From Nicotiana tabacum (taxonomy: Eukaryota; Streptophyta; Magnoliopsida; Solanales; Solanaceae): DNA of 64,000 bases. Both the position numbers and the translations under genes were made by a program. Position 1 is the first letter of the stretch, and each line of letters opens with the position of its first letter. The stretch lies in contig NC_134097.1 of the NCBI RefSeq assembly GCF_000715075.1, forward strand, positions 127,222,997 through 127,286,996, in the 5' to 3' direction. Below the pieces are notes generated by a model that saw only the letters and a list, made by a program, of their open reading frames with translations, made no database searches and was not told where the DNA came from. Shown piece by piece: positions 1-11,650 of the stretch.

Positions 1-348
1 CCTTATGTCCGAACTACGCAAGGTCTGATTCATGCGGGGGCGTGATACGTAGGCAATCTCTATAAGATTCGACCACCATAATAAAGATATATATAATAAA
101 TAAAAATTAAAAGTGAATAACAATAAAAATTTCAAGAAAGCTGGGACGACACAAGCAGCCGAGCAAATGCATAATAGAAAGGGATTATTTGTCTAGGAGC
201 ATTGCATCTCAACGTGTAATTATATATATTAAACTCTCAAAACTAACAAGTTTGTTCATTTTCAGAATTCAAGCAGTTAGTTTCTCTAAAGAGTATACTG
301 GCATATTATCATTATCACACGAGATCAAAAGGACCAATACCCGAAAGT
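1..348 (+). other. E1 untranslated leader upstream of gag
   Basis: No long ORF. Bases 9-68 carry a GAACTAC...TGATTC...GATACGTAGGCA motif that recurs downstream of pol (7659 onward), before the polypurine tract (10803 onward) and in E2 (19652 onward). The rest is AT-rich. The gag start follows at 349. Confidence 0.6.
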
Positions 349-2605
349 ATGTCTATCCCAGATGTTGACACAGGTATGGAGCTAGAGGAAATGGATGTCG
401 GGAAAATGAAAGAAGAGATGTTTAAACTCAAGCAGCAAATGGCTGAGATGTACCAAGCCTGGTCTACAGGACAGTTACCCCCGTCTTACCCAACTAACCC
501 TGCTCCATCAATGACCCAAACTCAGGAAAATATTACCACTGAATTATCCCCAAATTTCCCCATTTACCAGCACTACCGAGGCACCACCTCTCAGACACCG
601 CAGTCTCCACCTCCAAAACCAGTTCCATACTTTCCTCCACCTGTGACTCCTGTTTTTGTAGCACCTTCCCCGGCTACATTCCACAAATCTTCTAGTGAGC
701 CTACATTCCAGGCCTAGGACAACCAATATTACCCCTCGAAGCCCACCCTCAAAGCCTCCGAAATCCATTCAACTGCTCCTCGTTTTGATCTCCCAACCGA
801 AATTGACAAGCCAGCCAAAAATGCTGAACAAGAAGAGATGTTCAGGAAGGTCAAGAGTCTAGAACAATCGTTCAGAGACATGCGAGGATTAGGTGGGCAA
901 GTCAGTGTAGCATACAAAGATTTGTGCTTATTCCCCAATGTACAATTACCAGTTGGCTTCAAGATGCCTAAATTTGACCTATACAATGGGCACGGCGACC
1001 CAGTAGCCCACTTAAGGGGTTTCTACAGCAAGATGCGAGGAGCCGGGGGAAAAGACGAATTATTGATGGCTTACTTCAGTCAAAGTTTAAGCGGATCAGC
1101 TTTGGAGTGGTATACACGCCAGGACCATGGGAGATGGTACACCTGGGATGACCTAGCACAGGCATTTGCATACCATTTCCAATACAATCTGGAAATCATC
1201 CCAGATCGACTATCATTGACAAAATTTGAGAAGAAACACAATGAAAGTTTCAGAGAGTATGGCTTCCGGTGGAGAGAACAGGCAGCAAGAGTGGATCCTC
1301 CTATGAAGGAGAGTGAAATGGTAGACTACTTCCTCCAAGCCTTGGAACCAACTTACTATGCCCATTTGGTTTCAGCGGTTGGGAAATCATTCAAAAAAGT
1401 GGTGAAGATGGGAGGTATGGTGGAAGAAGGCCTCAAGACAAATAAAATCATGAGCTATTCAGCGATTAAGGCGACTACTCAAGCTATTCAAGGCGGGGTA
1501 GGAGGAATCAGAAGAAAGAAGAGGGACGAAGCAGCGGTAGTTGATTCAGGAATTTGGTCAGGACCCAGAAGTTCACCGCCTTACTATAATCAACAACGAC
1601 CTCGCCAATCAACTTACCACCACGATTCATCCCAACACTACTATCACCCTTCAGAGCCTCATTTTTCCATTAACCATGCTCAAGTATACAATCAGCCACC
1701 TGTTCACGCCAATTGGTGTGCTCCTGCCATACCAAGTTCTTACCCACGAGCCTATCTCGGACCAGGTTTCAGGCCTAGGCCAGCATTCAGGGGAGAAAGG
1801 GAACAGAAAAAGAAAACTTACACTCCATTGGGAGAGTCTTACACTAGTCTGTTCCACAGGCTGAGACAGCTAGACATGTTAAGACCAATACAATCCAAGC
1901 TACCCAATCCTCCTCCAAAGAATCTGGATTACACCATCAGCTGTGAGTATTGCTCCGGTGCACCAGGCCACGATACGGAGAAATGCTGGCATTTGAAAAA
2001 TGCAATACAAGAGCTGATTGATACTAATAAAATCGAGGTTCAAACCCCCGAAGCTCCCAATATCAATAGAAATCCAATGCCAGCCCATCAAGAGGCTAAT
2101 ATGATAGAAATCATACAAGCTGATGGAGAGACAAAGAAGCCGTCACAAACTGTCATGATGATCAAGTCTCATGAAGCCAAGCCAGATAAGCAGTTAACAG
2201 AGGAGAAGCCGGTACCTAAGCAGAGCAGAAATGGTGATGAATCATCTGTGGTAGACAAGAAGGGGTCTTCGAGCAAGGTTGCCACAAAGCAAGAAAGGTT
2301 GAAAGTGATAGTACCAGGGGTGGTCAGTAAACCCATTGTAGTCGTGGAAGGAGTCCGTGTAGATCGGGTTATTATCACACTTGTAACCCAGCTACCAGTG
2401 ATCAACAACAAGTCCATTCCATGGAACTATGAACGAGTGACTGTAATGTACAAGGGAAAATAAGTCAAGGAAGAAGTGTGTGAGGTGCAAGGCTTGACTC
2501 GTTCGGGAAGATGTTTTACGCCCGAAGAGTTAAGAAAAACTAAAAATAATCCAACACCAATAAAGAGAGCTGTGACGGAAGAAGAGGCGGAAGAGTTTTT
2601 AAGAA
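349..2605 (+). pseudogene. gag: E1 gag, broken by two stops and a frameshift
   Basis: Capsid protein of a retrotransposon. The frame opens at ATG 349 and has an in-frame TAG at 715-717, after which the same frame resumes and runs to a TAA at 2461-2463. A retrotransposon gag (capsid) domain lies at about 1060-1345 (around LEWYTR, FREYGFRW). A proline-rich segment follows, then a zinc knuckle CEYC...GH...KC at about 1945-1990. Past 2463 the same frame is still coding-like up to an A-run near 2600, where reading must shift by one base to enter the protease. The early stop, the late stop and the shift make this copy non-functional. Confidence 0.85.
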
Positions 2606-3820
2606 AAAATGAAACTCCATGATTATTCTGTTTTGGATTAATTGAAGAAGACGCCCGCTCAAATTTCATTGTTGTCATTACTGATCCATTCAGAGGAGCA
2701 CCGTCTGGCTTTGATGAAAATCCTGAATGAGGCTCATGTTCCTGAAAAAATCTCTGTAAATCATTTGGGAAGAATAGCCAACAGAATCTTTGAGACAAAC
2801 AGAATTACATTTGCTGATGATGAATTGCCTTTGGAAGGTACCGAGCACAACAGAGCTCTTTACCTCACCGTGAAATGTGAAAACTCCGTAGTAACCCGGG
2901 TATTGGTTGACAATGGGTCAAGTGCAAATATCTGCCCTCTCTCCACTTTAAGCAAATTAAAAATTAAAGAGGAGAGGATCCAGAAGAATAGTATCTGCGT
3001 ACGGGGGTTTGACGGTGGAAGCAGAGATTCATTTGGCGACATAGTGTTGGAACTAACAATAGGGCCAGTTGAATTCAAAATGGAATTTCAAGTGTTGGAC
3101 ATAACTGTTTCTTACAACTTGTTGTTGGGTCGACCATGGATCCATGTTGCTAAAGCAGTCCCGTCAACACTACATCAGGCTGTCAAGTTTGAATGGGATC
3201 ATCAAGAAATAGTTGTGCATGGGGAAGAAAGTTTAAATGCTCACAGCAGTACCATTGTACCGGTCGAGGGAACAGAAAATGACCAGGGACCATGGGTATA
3301 CCAAGTGTCCGACACAGTGTCGGTAGAGAAAATTCCAGAGGGGAAATACCTTCCGAATCCAAAGATATCCTCTGCATCAGTCATGGTAGCCTATGAAATG
3401 TTAAAAAATGGTTTTATACCCGGCAAAGGTCTGGGCTCATCTTTGCAAGGAATTATACAACCAGTATCTCTCCCCGAGAACTGGGGAACCTTTGGTTTGG
3501 GATTTATACCCACTATCACCGATGTGAAAAAGGCAAGAAAGTTGAAACACAAGGCATGGGTTCTTCCAAAACCGGTCCCACGTCTGTCAAAGTCTTTTGT
3601 CAAAATCGGTGCTAAAAACCGCCCGATAACAACAATTCCTAAATCCAGGGTCAATCCTGAAGAAGAATTAATTGAAAGATTCGAGAAATTGTTTGATGAT
3701 GTGAATATGTTGGAAAGCGGAGAAGGGTGTAGCAACGCAGAAGTTCAATTCATTGGGCCAGAAACAAAACTTAATAATTGGAAAGCCACTCCTCTCCCCA
3801 TTCGAAAGGAGTCTTGGTAG
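2606..3820 (+). pseudogene. E1 aspartic protease with G-patch-like domain
   Basis: The coding frame starts within an A-run near 2605, is interrupted by TAA at 2639-2641 and is then open to TAG 3818-3820. There is no proper ATG at the start, so this is the C-terminal part of gag-pro. The protease core is VLVDNGSSANI (about 2900-2935) with ILE/LLGRPWIH-type flap and core further on (about 3120). A G-patch-like segment, FIPGKGLG...LQG, lies at about 3410-3450. G-patch domains next to proteases are known from betaretroviruses, and E2 has the same arrangement. The frame ends at the sequence TTG-GTAG, discussed as a possible splice donor. Confidence 0.8.
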
Positions 3821-4025
3821 TTTATTTTGATTTTCTTTCAAGTTTGTTTGGGTTACTTCAGGGTTGTAATCCCAAAGCTTATCTTACAGTTTGTTTGAAG
3901 TGTGCAAACCCTGTTATCTTTCATCATCCAATAAAAAGCAGTTTCCTTTTTATTATCATTCCTGATAGTTTTCTTTTCTTTTTCTTCTTTTTTCTGTACA
4001 GTTCTTTTTACGCTGGCTCAAGTGA
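3817..4025 (+). other. Protease-RT junction of E1, intron-like
   Basis: The protease frame stops at 3818, immediately after a GT (3817-3818). About 185 bases later a pyrimidine-rich run ends in CTGTACAG (to 4001). The RT frame is open from 4026. Ogre elements are known to splice an intron between protease and RT, and E2 has the same layout at 16016-16157. Joining 3816 to 4002 does not restore the RT frame in this copy (it reaches TGA at 4036), so use of this intron is unproven. Confidence 0.4.
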
Positions 4026-7000
4026 ATGGCATGCATGAGGAATCCTCAGCCCAGTCTTAAAAATCAATCTGGTTCCGAAGTAATAATTCAAGAAATATAT
4101 TGTGATTATGAATCAGAATATGATGAAGATGAGGTTTTTGAAGAGATTAGTAAAGAGTTAATTCACTTTGAGGAAAAAATCAAACCTAACTTGAGTGATA
4201 CCGAGGACATCAATATAGGGGACACGAGTAATATCCGGGAAACTAAAATAAGTGTCCATCTCGAACCAAAGATCCGAGAAGAGTTAATTAAAGCACACAT
4301 AGAATTCAAAGATGTTTTTGCATGGTCATATGACGACATGCCGGGACTGAGCACCGATTTAGTGGTTCACAAATTGCCCACCGATCCAACGGTGCCTCCT
4401 ATCAAGCAGAGGCTAAGAAAATTCAAGCCTGATATGAGTGTGAGAATCAAGGAAGAAATCACCAAACAGTTGGAAGCAAAGGTCATTCGAGTCACTCGAT
4501 ATCCTGTTTGGTTAGCTAATATCGTTCCTGTACCAAAGAAAGACGGCAAAATCAGAGTATGCGTCGATTACCGCAATCTCAACAAAGCAAGTCCGAAGGA
4601 TAATTTCCCATTACCCAATATCCATATTTTGATCGATAATTGTGCCAAGCACGATATCGGATCTTTCGTGGATTGTTATGCCGGGTATCATCAAATTCTA
4701 ATGGATGAAGAAGACGCAGAAAAGACGGCATTCATCACACCATGTGGAACTTATTGCTACCGGGTAATGCCATTCGGTTTGAAGAACGCCGGAGCAACCT
4801 ATATGAGAGCGATGACCATAGTGTTTCATGATATGATACACAAAGAGATTGAGGTATACGTGGACGATGTGATCATAAAATCAAAGCATCAATATGACCA
4901 TGTTGGGGACTTAAGGAAATTCTTCTTAAGACTTCGCAGGTACAACCTCAAGCTTAACCCTGCCAAATGCGCATTTGGAGTTCCATCTGGAAAGTTACTG
5001 GGATTCATAATTAGTCGGCGAGGCATCGAGCTAGATCCATCAAAAATCAAAGCCATCCAAGAATTGCCACCTCCAAGGAACAAAACTGAAGTAATGAGTT
5101 TGTTGGGAAGGTTAAATTACATCAGCAGGTTTATTGCTCAGCTCACAACAACTTGTGAGCCAATTTTCAAATTGTTGAAAAAGGATGCTGCGGTCAAATG
5201 GAGCGATGAGTGTCAAGAAGAGTTCGATAAAATAAAAGGGTACTTGTCGAACCCACCCGTGTTGGTCCCGCCAGAGCCAGGAAGACCTTTGATTCTTTAC
5301 TTGACGGTCTTGGAAAACTCGTTTGGTTGTGTATTGGGGCAACATGACCTCACCGGCAGAAAAGAACAGGCCATCTACTACCTTAGCAAAAAGTTCACAG
5401 CTTATGAGGTTAAGTATACTCATCTGGAAAAGACATGTTGCGCCCTAACATGGGTGGCTCAGAAGTTGAAACACTATTTGTCGTCCTACACTACTTACCT
5501 CATTTCGCGTTTGGATCCATTGAAATATATTTTTCAAAAGCCTATGCCAACGGGAAGACTTGCAAAGTGGCAAATTTTGCTCATAGAGTTTGACATCATC
5601 TATGTGACTCGGACTGCAATGAAAGCCCAAGCACTGGCCGATCATTTAGCCGAAAACCCGGTCGATGAGGAATATGAGTCGTTGAAAACTTATTTTCCCG
5701 ATGAAGAAATAATGCATATCGATGAGATGGAGCAAATTGAAAAACCTGGCTGGAAACTTTTCTTTGATGGAGTCGCTAACATGAAAGGAGTCGGGATAGG
5801 AGCTGTAATCATCTCTGAAACAGGGCATCACTATCCTGTTACGGCTCAACTGCGATTTTATTGCACCAATAATATGGCTGAATATGAAGCTTGTATTATG
5901 GGTTTAAGGCTAGCCGCAGACATGGGTATCCAAGAAATCTTAGTCATGGGAGATTCGGATCTTCTGGTACATCAAATTCAAGGAGAATGGGAAACCCGAG
6001 ACTTAAAGCTCATACCATACCGACAATGTCTACATGATCTTTGTCAGCGGTTTCAATCAGTGGAATTCCGGCATATTCCAAGGATTCATAATGAGGTTGT
6101 CGATGCATTGGCTACTTTGGCATCAATGTTGCACCATCCAGACAAAGCTTATGTGGATCCCCTCCATATTCGAGTCCACGATCAGCACGCTTATTGCAAT
6201 ATGGTTGAAGAAGAATTTGATGGTGAACCATGGTTCCACGACATCAAGGAGTATATCAGGATGGGGATATATCCTGCACAAGCCACAGGAGATCAAAAGA
6301 GGACCATTAGGCGATTGGCAAATGGATTCTTCTTAAGCAGAGGAGTTTTGTATAAAAGAACACCAGATCTTGGATTATTAAGATGCATAGATGCCAGACA
6401 AGCTACAGCTGTCATGTCTGAAGTACATTCTGGAGTTTGCGGACCCCACATGAGTGGATATGTGTTGGCAAAGAAAATCCTCCGAGCTGGTTACTATTGG
6501 CTTACCATGGAGCGAGATTGTATCAGTTTTGTGCGCAAGTGTCATCAATGCCAGATACACGGAGATTTGATTCATTCTCCACCATCCGAGTTGCACACAA
6601 TGTCGGCACCATGGCCCTTCGTTGCCTGGGGCATGGATGTGATTGGACCAATTGAGCCGGCAGCATCCAATGGGCACAGGTTCATTCTGGTAGCCATTGA
6701 TTATTTTACCAAATGGGTTGAGGCCAAGACATTCAAATCGGTGACCAAGAAAGCTGTGGTCGATTTTGTCCACTCAAATATCATATGTCGATTCGAAATC
6801 CCAAAGGTGATCATCATAGATAACGGTGCTAATCTTAACAGCAACTTAATGAAGGAAGTATGTCAACAATTTAAGATTACACATCGCAACTCTACCCCAT
6901 ATCGGCCCAAGGCGAATGGAGCAGTCGAGGCAGCCAACAAAAACATAAAGAAGATACTTCGAAAAATGGTAGAAGGTTCAAGACAATGGCATGAAAAATT

Positions 7001-7478
7001 ACCATTTGCATTATTGGGATACCGTACTACTGTTCGCACTTCAGTAGGAGTAACTCCTTATTTGTTGGTATATGGCACTGAAGCAGTAATTCCTGCAGAA
7101 GTTGAGATTCCTTCCCTTCGGATCATCGCCGAAGCAAAGATTGATGATGATGAGTGGGTCAAAACCCATCTAGAACAGTTACACTTGATTGATGAAAAAC
7201 GATTGGCCGCAGTATGTCATGGTCAATTATATCAAAGAAGAATAGCAAGAGCATACAACAAAAAAGTGCGTCCACGGAAGTTCGAAGTGGGTCAACATGT
7301 GCTGAAACGTATTCTTCCACATCAGGTTGAGGCAAAAGGCAAATTTGCCCCGAATTGGCAAGGACCATTCATTGTGACCAGAGTATTATCGAATGGTGCA
7401 CTATGCTTAACAGATATTGAAGGCAAATGCATAGACATGGCGATCAATTCTGACGCGGTAAAGAGATATTATGCATAA
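4026..7478 (+). CDS. pol: E1 pol: RT, RNase H, archaeal-like RNase H, integrase (intact frame)
   Basis: 1150 residues without a stop. In order: reverse transcriptase with catalytic YVDDV near residue 278; connection and first RNase H about 420-545; second RNase H of the archaeal-like type from about 576 (FFDGVAN, NNMAEYEA, GDSDLLVHQ, DALATLAS); integrase with an HHCC zinc domain ending KCHQCQ near residue 838 and a DDE core (GMDVIGP about 870, DNGANL about 932, NGAVEAAN about 967); C-terminal DNA-binding region ending DAVKRYYA. ATG 4026 is the first Met, but in the living element the protein probably starts as part of a longer polyprotein. It could act only after cleavage by a protease, and its own protease frame is broken. 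Confidence 0.92.
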   Translation: MACMRNPQPSLKNQSGSEVIIQEIYCDYESEYDEDEVFEEISKELIHFEEKIKPNLSDTEDINIGDTSNIRETKISVHLEPKIREELIKAHIEFKDVFAWSYDDMPGLSTDLVVHKLPTDPTVPPIKQRLRKFKPDMSVRIKEEITKQLEAKVIRVTRYPVWLANIVPVPKKDGKIRVCVDYRNLNKASPKDNFPLPNIHILIDNCAKHDIGSFVDCYAGYHQILMDEEDAEKTAFITPCGTYCYRVMPFGLKNAGATYMRAMTIVFHDMIHKEIEVYVDDVIIKSKHQYDHVGDLRKFFLRLRRYNLKLNPAKCAFGVPSGKLLGFIISRRGIELDPSKIKAIQELPPPRNKTEVMSLLGRLNYISRFIAQLTTTCEPIFKLLKKDAAVKWSDECQEEFDKIKGYLSNPPVLVPPEPGRPLILYLTVLENSFGCVLGQHDLTGRKEQAIYYLSKKFTAYEVKYTHLEKTCCALTWVAQKLKHYLSSYTTYLISRLDPLKYIFQKPMPTGRLAKWQILLIEFDIIYVTRTAMKAQALADHLAENPVDEEYESLKTYFPDEEIMHIDEMEQIEKPGWKLFFDGVANMKGVGIGAVIISETGHHYPVTAQLRFYCTNNMAEYEACIMGLRLAADMGIQEILVMGDSDLLVHQIQGEWETRDLKLIPYRQCLHDLCQRFQSVEFRHIPRIHNEVVDALATLASMLHHPDKAYVDPLHIRVHDQHAYCNMVEEEFDGEPWFHDIKEYIRMGIYPAQATGDQKRTIRRLANGFFLSRGVLYKRTPDLGLLRCIDARQATAVMSEVHSGVCGPHMSGYVLAKKILRAGYYWLTMERDCISFVRKCHQCQIHGDLIHSPPSELHTMSAPWPFVAWGMDVIGPIEPAASNGHRFILVAIDYFTKWVEAKTFKSVTKKAVVDFVHSNIICRFEIPKVIIIDNGANLNSNLMKEVCQQFKITHRNSTPYRPKANGAVEAANKNIKKILRKMVEGSRQWHEKLPFALLGYRTTVRTSVGVTPYLLVYGTEAVIPAEVEIPSLRIIAEAKIDDDEWVKTHLEQLHLIDEKRLAAVCHGQLYQRRIARAYNKKVRPRKFEVGQHVLKRILPHQVEAKGKFAPNWQGPFIVTRVLSNGALCLTDIEGKCIDMAINSDAVKRYYA

Positions 7479-8846
7479 CTTTTTGAATGTTTGTATTTAG
7501 CATTATTTCGAAGATTGGAATGACAAAGGCAATTTATTCTGCTATCCAAACACTATACCATTTGCTTCCCCTTCGAGCCATATTTTTTTCTTTCTTACCC
7601 TCTCTTGGAATCAATGAAAATCAAATATGAAATAAAAAAAATCACTATTATTTAGTGAACTACGTTTGACCTGATTCCTCAAAGAAGGATACGTAGGCGC
7701 CTCACGGCTCGGTCATAGGGTGCACAATATACATAATGTGCACAAAAAGAAACATCAAGAGACCCCAATCAAGAAACTGGGGCAAAGAATTGTATTGGAA
7801 ATAAGAAAAAGATTCCAAGAGTTGTAATTTTAAACCCATACCAAAGCTATTTAGCTTTTAATACCTTTTCCATTTCCCACCACATACCAAAAAGACCTTT
7901 CGACCAATCTTAGAAAAATGCTGAGTCAAACAAATGAAGATGGTTCATAACGCTCTGGTACAAACAAGAAAAGAAGGTAAAAATGAGAGAGTCTTATAGG
8001 TGAAAACCCACACGGGCACCATAAGGCGACGGAAGTCGAGAGAAAGTAAAATGAGAGAGTCTTATTAATGAAAACCTTCGTAGGCACTGTAAGGCGAAAA
8101 AGAAGTAAGAAATGAACAAATGAAGAAGGTTTATCGGTGAAAACTCTTTGAGATATTGCAAGTCCAACAGGTCTGTAAAATGAAAAATGAAGTTGGATTA
8201 CGGAAATTTTGGGGGAAAACAAAAATGAAACAATTGAAAGGAGATTGATTAAAAGACTGGGTTGATTAATCCGAAATGCATACCTTGATCATTGGCGCCA
8301 GTAACTCCAATCAGATAAGTTTTTATTCTTTCTCCAACAGCCATCCAAACTTGGATTTTCTTTTCATTCTATAATTGTCGAAATCAGCGTGTTTCGTCAC
8401 TAATAATCTTACTTTTCTAAAGCTTTGAGATAAGTTTTATTCCAAACAAATAAGAAGGAATGTCAAGGTATACTACCAAGATTCAAGGTTACATGATGCA
8501 AAATACGGCCATGAAAGGCGGGAGATAAAATAATAAGATATGGGTGTAAGAAAAGTGAAATCAAAAGTGGATCAACAATGTTAGGAGGGACATATGATTA
8601 CAGTTAAAAGGGTTTGAAGGAAAACATACAGAGGGGAATCCTATAGTCAAGGATCAATTACAAAGACAAAACAGTCTTTTTCAACCATTCCAAGGCAATA
8701 AAACAAGACGAAGAAGAAGCCCCACCATCGGCAAGAATACCCCAGTTAACCACCCTGCTTTAAACTAACGAAGTTTTCTTTGATTTAAAACAGGGGCAAA
8801 AACAACATTGTGACAGGAAACACTTGATAGAGGATAAGAATTGAAG
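7479..8846 (+). other. E1 3' region between pol and tandem array
   Basis: Non-coding. It holds one copy of the GAACTAC...GGATACGTAGGC motif (7659-7700) and two diverged copies of a roughly 65-base stretch beginning AAATGAGAGAGTCTTAT (near 7980 and 8048). Nothing else is recognisable. Confidence 0.5.
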
Positions 8847-10440
8847 AAATCAGGTGTCCACCTGGAGAATGAGGATGAAAAGAAAAGAAGAAATCAGGCG
8901 TCCACCTGGAGAATGAGGATGAGAATTGAAGAAATCAGGCGTCCACCTGGAGAATGAGGATGAAGAATTAAAGAAGGAATCAGGCGTCCACCTGGAGAAT
9001 GAGGATAAGAATTAAAGAAGTAAGGCGTCCACCTGGAGAATGAGGATGAGAATTGAAGAAATCAGGCGTCCACCTGGAGAATGAGGATGAAGAATTAAAG
9101 AAGGAATCAGGCGTCCACCTGGAGAATGAGGATGAGAATTAAAGAAATCAGGCGTCCACCTGGAGAACGAGGATGATAGTTAAAGAAGTCAGGCGTCCAC
9201 CTGGGGAATGAGGATGAAAAGAAAAGAAGTCAGGCGTCCACCTGGAGAATGAGGATGAGAACTGAAGAAGTCAGGCGTCCACCTGGAGAATAAGGATGAG
9301 AATTGAAGAAATCAGGCGTCCACCTGGAGAACGAGGATGAAGAACTAAAGAAGTCAGGCGTCCACCTGGAGAATGAGGATGAAGAATTGAAGAAGTCAGG
9401 CGTCCACCTGGAGAATGAGGATGAAGAAGTTAAAAAGAAGTCAGGCGTCCACCTGGAGAACGAGGATGAAGAATTGAAGAAATCAGGCGTCCACCTGAAG
9501 AATGAGGATGAAGAAGAAATCAGGCGTCCACCTGGAGAATGAGGATGAGAATGGAAGGAATCAGGCGTCCACCTGGAGAATGAGGAGAAGAATTGAAGAA
9601 GTCAGGCGTCCACCTGGAGAATGAGGATAAGAATTAAAGAAATCAGGCGTCCACCTGGAGAACGAGGATGAAGATATAAAGAAGAAATCAGGCGTCCACC
9701 TGGAGAATGAGGATAAGAATTGAAGAAGTCAGGCGTCCACCTGGAGAACGAGGATGAAGAATTAAAGAAGTCAGGCGTCCACCTGGAGAATGAGGATGAA
9801 GAATTGAAGAAGTCAGGCGTCCACCTGGAAAATGAGGATGAGAATTGAAGAAATCAGGCGTCCACCTGGAGAATGAGGATGAAGAACTAAAGAAGTCAGG
9901 CGTCCACCTGGAGAATGAGGAATGAGAATTGAAGAAATCAGGCGTCCACCTGGAGAATGAGGATGAGAATTGAAGAAATCAGGCGTCCACCTGGAGAACG
10001 AGGATGAAGAATTAAAGAAGTCAGGCATCCACCTGGAGAATGAGGATGAGAAAAGAAGAAGTCAGGCGTCCACCTGGAGAATGAGGATGAGAATTGAAGA
10101 AGTCAGGCGTCCACCTGGAGAATGAGGATGAGAATTAAAGAAATCAGGCGTCCACCTGGAGAATGAGGATAAGAATTGAAGAAGTCAGGCGTCCACCTGG
10201 AGAATGAGGATGAGAATTGAAGAAGTCAGGCGTCCACCTGGAAAATGAGGACAAAGAATTGAAGAAATCAGGCGTCCACCTGGAGAATGAGGACAAAGAA
10301 TTGAAGAAGTCAGGCGTCCACCTAGAGAATGAGGACAAAGAAAAGAAGCAGTCAGGCGCCCACCTGGAGAACAAGGGAATACAATTAAAGCAGACAGAAG
10401 TTAGGCACCCACCTGGAGAACAAGGGAATACAATTGAAGT
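8847..10440 (+). repeat. 42-bp tandem array in E1 3' region, about 38 copies
   Basis: Units of about 40-44 bases share CAGGCGTCCACCTGG followed by AGAATGAGGATGA and a short A-rich spacer. I count about 38 copies from 8850 to 10416, with units degenerating toward the right end. The commonest unit length, 42, is divisible by three, so repetitive peptide frames appear on both strands; I do not treat these as genes. The shared core is a short dyad (CAGG...CCTG). Hypervariable tandem repeats in the 3' region are a known trait of Tat/Ogre elements. Confidence 0.9.
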
Positions 10441-10971
10441 GTTGAAATCAAAAGCCCGCTCATATGAGAAAGGAGCACATTTAGAGTCAATAAAGCAGAG
10501 GAGTCCAACAAAGTCCCCAGCAGGAAACAAAAAGAACCTCAAACAGATAAAGAAAATACGGGACACAATGAAAAGGAATACGGAATAAGCCAAATGCCCA
10601 AGAGTCACCAAGATATCAAGACAACAAGAAACGAAAGGGCATGATCTAGATAAGATTTTATAATTCATGTACCATAGTCTAGTTTAGCTTTTTGTATTAC
10701 CTTTGAAGTAAGGTGTAATAAGGAGGTCAGCAAGCAGTAAAAACAGCACGAAGCAGCAGTAACATCACAGTCCCACGGTAGTCCCAGCTACCCAAAACTT
10801 CCCGAACTACATTGACCTGATTCCTTTATAGCCAAGGATATGTAGGAAACCTTTGAAGCAGAGGTTCGATCAAATCTTTCAAAAATGCTTCCCACGGAGT
10901 ATTTGAATGGGCAAAAATCGCTCGTATCCGCTCACTTTATCTTTGCACGAAAACTCTTCGAGTTTCCGCAC
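10441..10971 (+). other. E1 3' region before the polypurine tract
   Basis: Non-coding. A further copy of the GAACTAC...TGATTC...GGATATGTAGG motif lies at 10803-10850 and is followed by GAGGTTCGATC. The last 60 bases (ACGAAAACTCTT...) resemble the same position in E2. Confidence 0.5.
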
Positions 10972-10984
10972 AAAGAGGGGCAGC
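10972..10984 (+). promoter_or_regulatory. E1 polypurine tract (plus-strand primer site)
   Basis: AAAGAGGGGCAGC immediately precedes the LTR start TGTGAGC at 10985. E2 has AAAAAGGGGCAGC at the equivalent place, which supports both the tract and the LTR edge. Confidence 0.8.
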
Positions 10985-11650
10985 TGTGAGCACGTGATTT
11001 TTGCCTTACGAAAACTATTCCAAAATAAATAAAAAATAAAATAAATATCTTTTACTGTGCAATTTTTGAATTTGCGTAGTGTTTGTTAAATATTTGTCTT
11101 ATATCCGTAAATGTTTACTTTGTCATAACAAAATGAAAATAAAAATAAAAATATATGTTGCATGCATATCTAGGATTTAACTATGCATTTAATAATTGAT
11201 TCAAAAAATAAAATCACAAAAATATGTGTCTGTTCTAGTTTTAATATTTCACTGTGTGATTAATGTTTGGTCTGTGTGTTAAACAATTGTTAAAAGGTAA
11301 TTAATATCTTTAGAAGGGTAATTTTTGTTTTTATAATTTTAATTAAGATTTTAATGATTAATAATAAAATTAGAAAATAAAAATACAAGTTGTAAAATGA
11401 AACTCGGACCTGGATTAAAATCCAGGCCCAAATCAAGTTACCCCCCCCCCAGCCCAATCCAAACAGCCCAGATCCGGTCTTATTCAAACGAGTCAAAACG
11501 ACAGCGTTTGGTCGTAGTTTATCAGTGACCGTTGGATCAAAGCCAACCAACGGCTGAGATCCCACGAACCTAACCCGTAATCATTACCCGATCCGATACC
11601 CGGTTCAACCCCTGACCCCGAACTTCAACCAAATGACAACGTTTGGTTAA

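Noticed and set aside
4026..7478. Endogenous pararetrovirus
   Set aside because: It has an integrase, an archaeal-like RNase H and flanking LTR structure, none of which fit caulimovirus relatives; no movement protein or virus-type coat protein is seen.
9303..9542. ORF encoding a 14-residue peptide repeat
   Set aside because: It is a by-product of the 42-bp unit length; frame breaks wherever units are 40, 41 or 44 bases. There is no start context or homology.
8847..10440. CRISPR-like array
   Set aside because: Units are directly adjacent with no unique spacers, in a plant retroelement 3' region; it is a simple tandem repeat.
10144..10668. 174-codon minus-strand ORF
   Set aside because: Half of it is the complement of the 42-bp array; no domain is visible.
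10840..10885. tRNA gene or tRNA-derived SINE
   Set aside because: GAGGTTCGATC resembles a B box, but there is no cloverleaf and no matching A box at proper distance.
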